Shown here: one piece after another, positions 1 through 6,761 of the stretch
How positions within the stretch are numbered: position 1 is the first letter of the stretch
How the letters are laid out: every line of letters begins with the position of its first letter
NCBI GenBank assembly: GCA_009777255.1
Contig: WRMG01000006.1
Coordinates: forward strand, 1 to 52,485
DNA: 52,485 bases
Direction: 5' to 3'
Source of the DNA: Oscillospiraceae bacterium
Lineage (GTDB): Bacteria > Bacillota > Clostridia > Oscillospirales > UBA929
The notes under the pieces: model-generated
Told to the model about the DNA's origin: nothing
The model's input: only the letters and a program-made list of their open reading frames with translations
The model's database searches: none
Translations under genes and position numbers: made by a program

Positions 1-729
1 AAGCTGATCGAGGGCTTTCTGTCGGAGCTGTGGAAGGACGACGGCTCAAAGCTTGCCGGAGCCATGCGCTACAGCCTTTTATCCGGCGGCAAGCGTATAC
101 GCCCCGTTATCACGCTGGCGTTCTGCGAGATGTGCGGCGGCAGGGCTGAGGACGCGCTGCCTGCGGCGTGCGCCGTCGAGCTGATCCACACATATTCGCT
201 GATCCATGACGACCTGCCCTGTATGGACGACGACAACTTCCGGCGCGGCAGGCCCGCGAACCATAAGGTGTACGGCGAGGCTATGGCGCTGCTGGCCGGC
301 GACGGTTTGTTGAGCTATGCCACGGTTTTGCTGTCCGGCAGGACGTCTGCTTTGGCCGATGCTGTCGGCGGAGCCGCGTTTGACATGGTGCGCGGTCAGG
401 CGCTGGAAATCGAGGGCTGCGCCGATACGCGCGAGGTGTACAGGCTGAAGACAGGCGCGCTGTTTATCGCCGCGGCTAAAGCGGGCTGTATCATAGCAGG
501 CGCGGGCGCTGAAGGTCTGGACGCGGCGGCGGCTTACGCCAACGCTCTGGGCTTGGCGTTCCAGTACAGGGACGACATGCTCGACATGGGCGGGCCCTGT
601 TCGGACGGCATAGACCGCGCGGGGGAAATAATCAGGCTTACCGGCGCCGCGAAGGAAGCGCTCGCGCCGTTTGATAACAGCACATTCCTGCTGTCGCTTG
701 CCGACAGCCTGTCCGAACGCGAAATGTAA
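1..729 (+). CDS. ispA: Farnesyl/geranyl diphosphate synthase (polyprenyl synthetase), 5'-truncated by window edge
   Basis: Condenses isopentenyl diphosphate with allylic diphosphates to give C15 (or C10) prenyl diphosphate in the cytosol. The reading frame is open from base 1, so the true start lies upstream; 242 residues are visible. The GGKRIRP substrate-binding motif (visible residues 28-34) is followed by the first Asp-rich motif DDLPCMD (70-76) and the second, RDDMLD, near residue 190. After the second motif only about 47 residues remain, and the usual lysine/GSD/K-TY segment found there in bacterial IspA is not recognisable, so the C-terminal lobe looks shortened. It heads the run ispA-yuiD-OLE RNA-oapA-dxs, the expected isoprenoid context. 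Family assignment is firm; chain-length specificity is inferred. Confidence 0.93.
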   Translation, partial: KLIEGFLSELWKDDGSKLAGAMRYSLLSGGKRIRPVITLAFCEMCGGRAEDALPAACAVELIHTYSLIHDDLPCMDDDNFRRGRPANHKVYGEAMALLAGDGLLSYATVLLSGRTSALADAVGGAAFDMVRGQALEIEGCADTREVYRLKTGALFIAAAKAGCIIAGAGAEGLDAAAAYANALGLAFQYRDDMLDMGGPCSDGIDRAGEIIRLTGAAKEALAPFDNSTFLLSLADSLSEREM

Positions 730-776
730 GGGCGCGCGCCGCGCGTCCGCGGGTTATCCGCAGAGAGGTGACATTA

Positions 777-1247
777 TTGCTGTTTTTAGTATCGTTTTTC
801 CGTAATAACACGGACTGGCTGACGGGCAATTATATACTGAACGTGTCGGTTCTGGCGTTCTGCACCGCGCAGCTGGTGAAAATAATTATTTATTCGCTGA
901 TGAACAGAAAACTTGACTTCAGCCGGCTGTTTGAGTCCGGCGGTATGCCCAGCTCACACGCGGCCACCGTAACGGCGCTTGTTGCCACGGTTGGGAAGGT
1001 CTGCGGCACGGGGTCGCCGGAATTCGCAATCGCGGCGATCGTGGCGATGGTGGTCATGTACGACGCGCTGAATATCCGGCGCGCCGCGGGCGAACAGGCG
1101 AAGCGGATAAATTTTTTAATGGAGAACTGGCAGCATGTCAACACGCCGGAAGCGTTTGAGCGCCAGCTGAAAGAGCTGCTGGGGCACACGCCGTTTCAGG
1201 TTTTGATCGGCGCGCTTATGGGGCTTGCGTTCGGGCTGCTTATATGA
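777..1247 (+). CDS. Divergent PAP2-family (DUF212/YuiD-like) membrane protein
   Basis: Integral membrane protein of 156 residues with about four hydrophobic segments and the family signature GGMPSSHAA (about residues 55-63), which resembles the phosphatase motif of PAP2 acid phosphatases. I chose TTG at 777 because the run GAGAGGTGA at 763-771 is a good ribosome binding site at the right distance; the GTG at 768 lies inside that site. It sits 47 bases after ispA and ends 9 bases before the structured RNA. PAP2-like activity on prenyl or lipid diphosphates would suit the isoprenoid context, but that is inference; the DUF212 family has no firmly assigned reaction. Confidence 0.85.
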   Translation: MLFLVSFFRNNTDWLTGNYILNVSVLAFCTAQLVKIIIYSLMNRKLDFSRLFESGGMPSSHAATVTALVATVGKVCGTGSPEFAIAAIVAMVVMYDALNIRRAAGEQAKRINFLMENWQHVNTPEAFERQLKELLGHTPFQVLIGALMGLAFGLLI

Positions 1248-1256
1248 TAAACTGAG

Positions 1257-1830
1257 ATACGGAGACGCGGTATTCTAGTCGGGCCGCCCGGGCTTGAAGA
1301 CGGGCCTAAAAATCCGTTTGAGGGCACATCGATGAAGTCCCTTGTGCTTGCTTCTTACGCCCAGTTTGGGGTGGGTGCTGGGGGTTAAGGCTTCAGGGCC
1401 GGCCGCAATGGCATGCGGTCAACACCCTTTTGCCGTGGAGACCCGCTCTTGTGGAGCAATCCACGAAGCGGGGAAGAACCTGCATTGCGGCGAAAGCTGT
1501 GTGCAGAGTAGCCTGCCTTGAGTGGACATCGGCGGGATAGGGGATTAAACCACGCCGCCCGTGGCCGCGGAAGCGTGCTATCGCCCCTTGAAAGCCGGTC
1601 TGCAAAAGAGGCTAGAGTCCGGCGCGGCCCGTTATGGAAAACATCTAGACCGTCTTTACGGGGTTCCTGGGGGATTACAGTGCGTGCTTAACGGCAATTC
1701 GGTCCCGCGTGCGGTAACGCCGCGGCGTTCGCTTTAATGGGAAACCGCCCTGTTGGCGACGAGGGGCAGCGGACGGGGAAAGCCAACCGAACCTATGCCG
1801 CAAGATTTATCCCGGGAACCGTCTCCGTAT
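1257..1830 (+). ncRNA. ole: OLE RNA (ornate, large, extremophilic RNA), probable
   Basis: A 600-base stretch without a credible gene, lying between ispA/yuiD and oapA-dxs, where OLE RNA is found in Bacilli and Clostridia. OLE RNAs are about 600 nt, form a membrane ribonucleoprotein with OapA and are linked to Mg2+ homeostasis and stress tolerance. Visible structure: a closing helix of 10 perfect pairs, 1257-1266 (ATACGGAGAC) with 1821-1830 (GTCTCCGTAT), brings the ends together. A 12-bp hairpin lies at 1442-1472 with one bulged C. A hairpin at 1480-1506 has a GAAA loop. A hairpin at 1705-1725 has a GTAA loop (CCGCG/CGCGG outer, GCG/CGC inner stem). Two GNRA loops and a closed outer helix argue for a folded RNA. 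Identity rests on context, length and structure; I could not compare it with the family alignment. Ends are set by the closing helix and may be off by tens of bases. Confidence 0.84.
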
Positions 1831-1848
1831 ACGCAACAGGAGGAATAT

Positions 1849-2082
1849 ATGAGTTACGTGTATAAAACAATAGAGAGCGACAAACTTTCTTCCGTTTTTG
1901 ATTTGCCGCTGTCGCTGCTTGGCAAAAAGGTTGAAGTCATCATCAGGCCGCTGCCGGAAAAATTGACAGCGGAGAGAGGCTCGGCTTTCGGCTGCCTTAA
2001 AAAATATGCCGACCCGTCGCTTATACACGAAGAGGACGGTGTCTGGGAACGGGCGGTGGCGGAAAAGTATGCGGATAGCTGA
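1849..2082 (+). CDS. VapB-like antitoxin
   Basis: A 77-residue protein whose first half has the short basic/hydrophobic pattern of antitoxins paired with PIN toxins (LPLSLLGKKVEVIIRPL at about 19-35). Its C-terminal tail (KKYADPSLI then WERAVAEKYAD) resembles the toxin-wrapping tail of VapB antitoxins. The ATG at 1849 is preceded by CAGGAGGA at 1837-1844; a longer frame from 1753 would run through the structured RNA and is rejected. Its last 14 bases overlap the PIN toxin gene, the usual antitoxin-toxin arrangement. It starts 18 bases after the closing helix of the RNA, so it is probably transcribed with it. Function is inferred from the pairing. Confidence 0.8.
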   Translation: MSYVYKTIESDKLSSVFDLPLSLLGKKVEVIIRPLPEKLTAERGSAFGCLKKYADPSLIHEEDGVWERAVAEKYADS

Positions 2083-2443
2083 CGCGAATGTTCTTCTGCG
2101 TTATATCCTTGACGACCATGAAGAGTTGTCGTCTAAGGCCCGCCGGATTATTGACCGCAATGTAATTTATGTTCCTGTCGAGGTTCTGTGTGAGGTCGTG
2201 TTTGTTTTGCTGAAAGTTTATAAGGCGGAACGGAACGATATAGGCCGGCAGCTCTGTAGTTTTTTCGTGAAAACAAACTGTATATTGCCGAATAGGGAAG
2301 CTGTTCTGAAAGGGCTGGAGTTGTTCGCGGAAAACAATCTCGATTTTGTTGATTGTATTCTTGTCGGGTATATGAGCGTTGAAGGCGCGGAGATTGACAC
2401 GTTTGATTCCAAACTGCTGAGAGTATTAAAAAGTTTTGAGTAA
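2069..2443 (+). CDS. PIN-domain ribonuclease toxin (VapC-like)
   Basis: A 124-residue PIN-domain protein, expected to cleave RNA in a metal-dependent way and to be held inactive by the preceding antitoxin. The acidic metal-binding residues are visible: Asp in IADANVLLRY near the N terminus, Glu in VLCEVVFVL, Asp in DFVDCILVG and Asp in IDTFDSKLL near the C terminus. The ATG at 2069 lies inside the antitoxin gene (14-base overlap), implying translational coupling. It stops 6 bases before oapA. AT content and codon choice look higher than in oapA and dxs, suggesting the pair was acquired separately. The family call is firm; the RNA target is unknown. Confidence 0.87.
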   Translation: MRIADANVLLRYILDDHEELSSKARRIIDRNVIYVPVEVLCEVVFVLLKVYKAERNDIGRQLCSFFVKTNCILPNREAVLKGLELFAENNLDFVDCILVGYMSVEGAEIDTFDSKLLRVLKSFE

Positions 2444-2449
2444 TCAGTT

Positions 2450-2983
2450 ATGAAAAAACGGGTGAAACCATCAATTAAATGGGCGCTTAGGCTGCTTTTG
2501 TGGTCGTTTGCCATCTCCATTGCGCTGACGCTTTTTTCGGCGCGCGCGCTGTCCGGCGCGGGGCTTATATCGGCGGCGCTGATTCTGCTGGTGTTCGTGG
2601 CGCTGGGCGTGGGCTTCGATATGCTGGGGGTCGCGGCGGCTACGGCGCTTGAAAAGCCGTTCCACGCCATGGCGGCGAACCGCGTAACGGGCGCCTCGGA
2701 GAGCATCAGGCTGATAAAAAACGCCGACAGGGTGGCGTCGTTTTGCAGCGATATGGTAGGCGACATCTGCGGCATTGTCAGCGGCGTCAGCTCGGCGGCG
2801 ATCGTCACCGTCCTGACCCGGGACCTCTCGGCGTCCGTCACGGCCACGATGCTCGTGGTATCGGGGCTGCTGGCGGGGCTGACGGTGAGCGCCAAAGCGC
2901 TGTTCAAGCCGGTCGCCATGCGCCACAACACACAAATTGTCCTGATGATAGGGCGTTTGATACACATAGTTAAAGGAAAGTGA
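2450..2983 (+). CDS. oapA: OLE-associated membrane protein OapA
   Basis: A 177-residue protein with about four membrane segments (roughly 11-30, 38-62, 104-124 and 130-150) joined by a basic, amphipathic middle. Position (after the structured RNA, before dxs), size and topology match OapA, the protein that binds OLE RNA and anchors it in the membrane. The sequence has FDMLGVAAATA (57-66) and a D101-x3-D105 motif within FCSDMVGDICGIVSG; such an acidic pair is conserved in OapA as far as I recall. No strong ribosome binding site precedes the ATG at 2450, so translation may be coupled to the toxin gene ending 6 bases upstream. In the standard arrangement oapA follows the RNA directly; here two genes separate them. 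Confidence 0.85.
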   Translation: MKKRVKPSIKWALRLLLWSFAISIALTLFSARALSGAGLISAALILLVFVALGVGFDMLGVAAATALEKPFHAMAANRVTGASESIRLIKNADRVASFCSDMVGDICGIVSGVSSAAIVTVLTRDLSASVTATMLVVSGLLAGLTVSAKALFKPVAMRHNTQIVLMIGRLIHIVKGK

Positions 2984-2987
2984 AATA

Positions 2988-4727
2988 ATGCGGAAAAGGT
3001 CCGTGGCTGAACTGACGGCCGAATGCGCCGAGCTGCGCAAACGCCTTATAGCCAATATAGCCCAGACGGGCGGGCATCTCGCGTCGAACCTCGGCGCGGT
3101 GGAGCTGACGGTCGCGCTGCATCAGGTTTATAACACAGGCGTTGACCGCCTTATATTCGACGTCGGGCACCAGTGCTATACGCACAAGCTCCTGACCGGA
3201 CGCGGGTTAAGCTCCCTGCGCGCTTACGGCGGCGTCGCGGGCTTCCCTAAACCCAGTGAGAGCGCGCACGACGCGTTCGTCTCCGGCCACGCGTCAACCT
3301 CCATCTCCGCGGCGCTGGGCATGGCGCGCGCGCGGAGTATCCTTGGCGGCGGCTATCATGTCGCGGCGGTGATCGGCGACGGCGCGCTCACCGGCGGCCA
3401 GGCGTATGAGGCGCTGGCCGACGCGGGGCACAGCGGGTTGGGGCTGGTCGTCATACTGAACGATAACGAGATGTCGATAACCCGCAATGTCGGCGGCGTG
3501 GCAAAGCATTTGGCGCGGCTGAGAAACGGCCAGCAGTACTTTAAGCTGAAAAGGGTTTACCACAGGATGGTGGTAAGCGTCCCGGGCGGACGCGCGGCGG
3601 ACAGGACGCTGCACAGAATGAAAACGGGCATTAAGGAATACTTCTTCCCCAGCTCGCTGTTTGAGAGCATGGGCTTTACATACCTCGGCCCCGCCGACGG
3701 GCATGATCTGAAAACGCTGATACGCCTGCTGGAATACGCGAAAGGGCTGAACAAGCCCGTTCTGGTGCATGTCAACACGGTAAAGGGCAAGGGGTACGGC
3801 TTCGCCGAGCGGAACCCGTCGCGGTTCCACGGCGTCACGCGGTTTGACGTTGTCACGGGCGTGCCGGAGGCAAACGGCGAGCCGTCGTTCTCGTCGGAGT
3901 TCGGCAAAGCGCTCTTTGAGCTTGCCGTCAACGACAGGCGCATATGCGCCGTCACCGCCGCGATGGGCGACGCGACGGGGCTGAGGCAGTTTTCCAAAAA
4001 GCTGCCCAAGCGCTTCTTCGATGTGGGCATCTGCGAGGAGCACGCGGTCACGATGGCGGCGGGCATGGCGAAACAGGGGCTGCGCCCCGTCTGCGCGATA
4101 TACTCCACTTTTTTGCAGCGGGCATATGACCAGATACTACACGACGTCGCAATACTGAATCTGCCGGTCATCTTTGCCGTTGACCGCGCGGGGCTTGTGG
4201 ACGACGGCGAAACGCATCATGGCGTATTCGACGTTGCGTTTCTGAACAGCATACCGAACATGACGGTTCTCGCGCCCGCCTGCTATAACGAGCTGCGCAC
4301 CTGCCTGAAATACGCGCTGGAGCTGAAATCCCCCGTGGCGATACGCTATCCGCGCGGGCCGGAGGGCGCGTACAGGGGAAATTCGCTGAAAAACATCATG
4401 CTCCGCAAGGGCGGCGACATTACCCTCGCCGTTTACGGCACAACGGTAAACGACGCGCTTGCCGCCGCGGGCATGCTGGCGGACGACGGCATATCGGCCG
4501 GCGTTCTCAAGATTATGCGCCTTACGCCCGTTGACGCGGCTTATATGCCCGAGAGCGGAAGGGTGCTGTTTGTTGAGGAGGTCTGCCGCGAGGGGTCGGT
4601 CGCCCAGCGCCTCGGGTACCCGGGCCTGGCGATAGACGGATTCGCCGCCCACGGCGCGCCTGAAAGCCTGCGCGCCGGGCTGGGGCTTGACGCGGCGGGC
4701 ATTTACAAAGCCGTTAAAGCGCTGTGA
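2988..4727 (+). CDS. dxs: 1-deoxy-D-xylulose-5-phosphate synthase
   Basis: Thiamine-diphosphate enzyme that joins pyruvate and glyceraldehyde 3-phosphate, the first step of the non-mevalonate isoprenoid pathway. Visible motifs: TGGHLASNLG (27-36), FDVGHQCYTHKLLTGR (about 57-72), the thiamine-binding GDGALTGG (130-137) followed by ND, GPADGHD, the GKGYGFAE segment and ICEEHAVTMAAGMA with the catalytic Glu of the transketolase pyrimidine domain. At 579 residues it is somewhat shorter than the usual ~620, mainly at the N terminus. The ATG at 2988 has an AAAGGAAAG ribosome binding site. Only 4 bases separate it from oapA, and its stop overlaps the tlyA start, so the run is co-transcribed. Confidence 0.96.
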   Translation: MRKRSVAELTAECAELRKRLIANIAQTGGHLASNLGAVELTVALHQVYNTGVDRLIFDVGHQCYTHKLLTGRGLSSLRAYGGVAGFPKPSESAHDAFVSGHASTSISAALGMARARSILGGGYHVAAVIGDGALTGGQAYEALADAGHSGLGLVVILNDNEMSITRNVGGVAKHLARLRNGQQYFKLKRVYHRMVVSVPGGRAADRTLHRMKTGIKEYFFPSSLFESMGFTYLGPADGHDLKTLIRLLEYAKGLNKPVLVHVNTVKGKGYGFAERNPSRFHGVTRFDVVTGVPEANGEPSFSSEFGKALFELAVNDRRICAVTAAMGDATGLRQFSKKLPKRFFDVGICEEHAVTMAAGMAKQGLRPVCAIYSTFLQRAYDQILHDVAILNLPVIFAVDRAGLVDDGETHHGVFDVAFLNSIPNMTVLAPACYNELRTCLKYALELKSPVAIRYPRGPEGAYRGNSLKNIMLRKGGDITLAVYGTTVNDALAAAGMLADDGISAGVLKIMRLTPVDAAYMPESGRVLFVEEVCREGSVAQRLGYPGLAIDGFAAHGAPESLRAGLGLDAAGIYKAVKAL

Positions 4728-5512
4728 AAATCAGGGCGGACCAGCTGCTGGCGGACAAGGGGCTTGTGCCAAGCCGCGAGCGCGCAAAAACCACGATCAT
4801 GTCCGGTCTGGTATATATCGGCGAGGAGCGGGTGGACAAGCCCGGGCAGCTTGTAAACGAAGACGCGGAGATCACCGTGCGCGGCAATCAGGACGGCTTT
4901 GTAAGCCGCGGCGGGCAAAAGCTGGAAAAGGCGCTGAGCGTATTTGAGATCGACGTGGCCGGACTGAATATCATCGACGTGGGCGCCAGCACCGGCGGCT
5001 TTACGGACTGTCTGCTCAGGCGCGGGGCCGCGCATATCTGGGCGGTGGACGTCGGCTACGGGCAGCTGGCGTGGAGCCTGAGAAACGACGGGCGCGTCAC
5101 CGTTTTGGAGCGCACGAATATACGCTATCTGACGCTCGATAGAATCGGGCAAGCCCTTGATATGGCGGTGATCGACGTGTCGTTTATATCTCTCGGGCTT
5201 GTGCTGCCGCCGGTGCGCGCGCTGCTGAAAACCGACTGTAAAGCAGTATGCCTTGTCAAGCCGCAGTTTGAGGCGGGCCGCGAAATGGTTGGCAAAAAGG
5301 GCGTTGTACGTTCGCCGTCCGTACACGAGCAGGTGCTGGAGAAATTTACCGGTTACGCGAAAAACGCGGGCTTCGGCGTATGCGGGCTGACATACAGCCC
5401 CGTCCGAGGGCCCGAGGGGAATATTGAATATCTGGCGTTTATATCCGCGGCGGATGTCCGCGGAGCGCCGCCGATACAACAGATTGTGGGAGATGCGCAC
5501 TCATGCCTTTAG
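4724..5512 (+). CDS. tlyA: TlyA-family rRNA 2'-O-methyltransferase (S4 + FtsJ-like)
   Basis: A 262-residue protein with an N-terminal S4 RNA-binding domain (about 1-60) and a Rossmann methyltransferase domain carrying the SAM motif DVGASTGGFT (85-94), followed by the ERTNIRYL, VIDVSFISL and LVKPQFEAG segments typical of TlyA/YqxC. Members 2'-O-methylate cytidines of rRNA; the old 'hemolysin' label is misleading. The start is GTG at 4724, sharing GTGA with the dxs stop, so translation is coupled. It sits between dxs and nadK as in many Firmicutes. The target nucleotide is inferred from the family. Confidence 0.93.
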   Translation: MKIRADQLLADKGLVPSRERAKTTIMSGLVYIGEERVDKPGQLVNEDAEITVRGNQDGFVSRGGQKLEKALSVFEIDVAGLNIIDVGASTGGFTDCLLRRGAAHIWAVDVGYGQLAWSLRNDGRVTVLERTNIRYLTLDRIGQALDMAVIDVSFISLGLVLPPVRALLKTDCKAVCLVKPQFEAGREMVGKKGVVRSPSVHEQVLEKFTGYAKNAGFGVCGLTYSPVRGPEGNIEYLAFISAADVRGAPPIQQIVGDAHSCL

Positions 5513-6315
5513 CCGTTTTATTTGTGAATACGCGCCGCGACCCGGATTTTGCCGTTACCGGAAGGGTGAAGGACAGGCTCGGCGTCTTGGGCTGCGTCTG
5601 CCGCGTATACGAGGACGAGCCGGTTATCTTTGAGAAAGCCGACTTTGCCGTCACGCTGGGCGGCGACGGAACCATCCTGAAATGCGCCGGCATAGCGGCG
5701 CGCTATGACGTGCCGGTGCTGGGGATAAATCTCGGGCGGCTGGGCTTTATGGCGGAGCTGGATATTGACGAGCTGGATCTTTTGGAGCTTGCCGCGGCGG
5801 GGAAATATCAGCTGGACACGCGGATGATGCTTGACGTTTCGATAATAAACGACGGCGCGGCGCGTTATACCGACTGCGCGCTGAACGACGCGGTGGTGTC
5901 GGGGGCGCAGCGGGTGGTAGACCTCGCGGTGTCGGCGAACGGCGAGCCGCTGACCCGCTTTATGGGCGACGGCGTGATTGTGTCAACCCCCACGGGCTCG
6001 ACGGCTTACGCCTGCTCTGCGGGCGGCGCGATCATCGAGCCGCATATCGAAAATATCGCCGTTACGCCGATCTGCCCGCACAATTTGCATATACGCCAGC
6101 TCATACTCAGCGGCGGCAGCGCCGTGCAGATAACGCCGCTGGGCACCAGCGGCTACGGCGCGTTTTTGACCGTGGACGGGCGCGGCGGCGTACCTTTGGA
6201 AACGGGGGAGCATGTGGAGATAACGCGCTCGGAGCGCGTGTGCAAGCTGATACGGGTTAAAAAACGGAACTTCTATAAAATCATAAGCGAAAAGCTGGGA
6301 GGAGGGAGCCTATGA
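5503..6315 (+). CDS. nadK: NAD kinase
   Basis: Phosphorylates NAD to NADP with ATP (or polyphosphate) in the cytosol. The 270-residue chain carries the nucleotide-binding GGDGT motif (53-57), NLGRLGFMAELD shortly after, LNDAVVSG and the STPTGSTAY motif of the C-terminal all-beta domain. The ATG at 5503 lies 10 bases inside the end of tlyA, so the genes overlap. Its own stop shares ATGA with argR. Length and motifs are normal for the Firmicutes enzyme. Confidence 0.96.
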   Translation: MPLAVLFVNTRRDPDFAVTGRVKDRLGVLGCVCRVYEDEPVIFEKADFAVTLGGDGTILKCAGIAARYDVPVLGINLGRLGFMAELDIDELDLLELAAAGKYQLDTRMMLDVSIINDGAARYTDCALNDAVVSGAQRVVDLAVSANGEPLTRFMGDGVIVSTPTGSTAYACSAGGAIIEPHIENIAVTPICPHNLHIRQLILSGGSAVQITPLGTSGYGAFLTVDGRGGVPLETGEHVEITRSERVCKLIRVKKRNFYKIISEKLGGGSL

Positions 6316-6761
6316 AATCGAGGCGGCAGGCGAAGCTGTTGGAGCTGATAAACAACGGGGTCGTCGAGACACAGGAGGAGCTGACCGCCCTGCTGAACGG
6401 CGAGGGGTTCGAGGTGACGCAGGCGACCGTTTCGCGGGATATAAAGGAGCTCAATATAACAAAAACGCCGGTCAGGAGCGGCGGCTACCGCTATACGGCG
6501 GGCGGCGCGGGCGCGGGCCCCAAGAGCGACAAGCTGATAAAAATATTCAAGGAGAGCGTTACGCAGATAGATTCGGCGCTGAATATCGTAGTCGTTAAAA
6601 CACTGCCCGGGCTTGCTTCGGGCGCCTGCTCGGCGCTGGACGCGACGGAGGGGCTGGGCATCGTGGGGACGCTGGCCGGTGACGACACGGCGTTTCTGGT
6701 GATGCGCTCGAATGAGGCGGCCGCGGAGTTCTGCGAGCGCATACATGTTATGCTGAGATGA
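6312..6761 (+). CDS. argR: Arginine repressor
   Basis: A 149-residue ArgR/AhrC protein with an N-terminal winged helix (about 1-65, including TQATVSRDIKELNI) and a C-terminal hexamerisation and arginine-binding domain ending in GTLAGDDTAFLV, whose paired Asp residues contact arginine in the family. It regulates arginine synthesis and breakdown genes, and in other bacteria assists site-specific recombination. Start codon overlaps the nadK stop (ATGA at 6312), and recN starts in its own stop. No arginine genes are present in this window; its place before recN is the conserved Firmicutes position. Confidence 0.95.
   Translation: MKSRRQAKLLELINNGVVETQEELTALLNGEGFEVTQATVSRDIKELNITKTPVRSGGYRYTAGGAGAGPKSDKLIKIFKESVTQIDSALNIVVVKTLPGLASGACSALDATEGLGIVGTLAGDDTAFLVMRSNEAAAEFCERIHVMLR

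Noticed and set aside
1393-1848. Open frames across the OLE region, including a 70-residue minus-strand frame and the N-terminal extension of the antitoxin from 1753
   Set aside because: They run through strongly paired RNA segments, have no ribosome binding site and no recognisable protein pattern; the antitoxin start at 1849 has a good site.
2218-3055. Long minus-strand frames (up to 249 residues) opposite vapC, oapA and dxs
   Set aside because: Shadows of the real genes in GC-rich sequence; low-complexity Arg/Ala/Ser composition and no signals.
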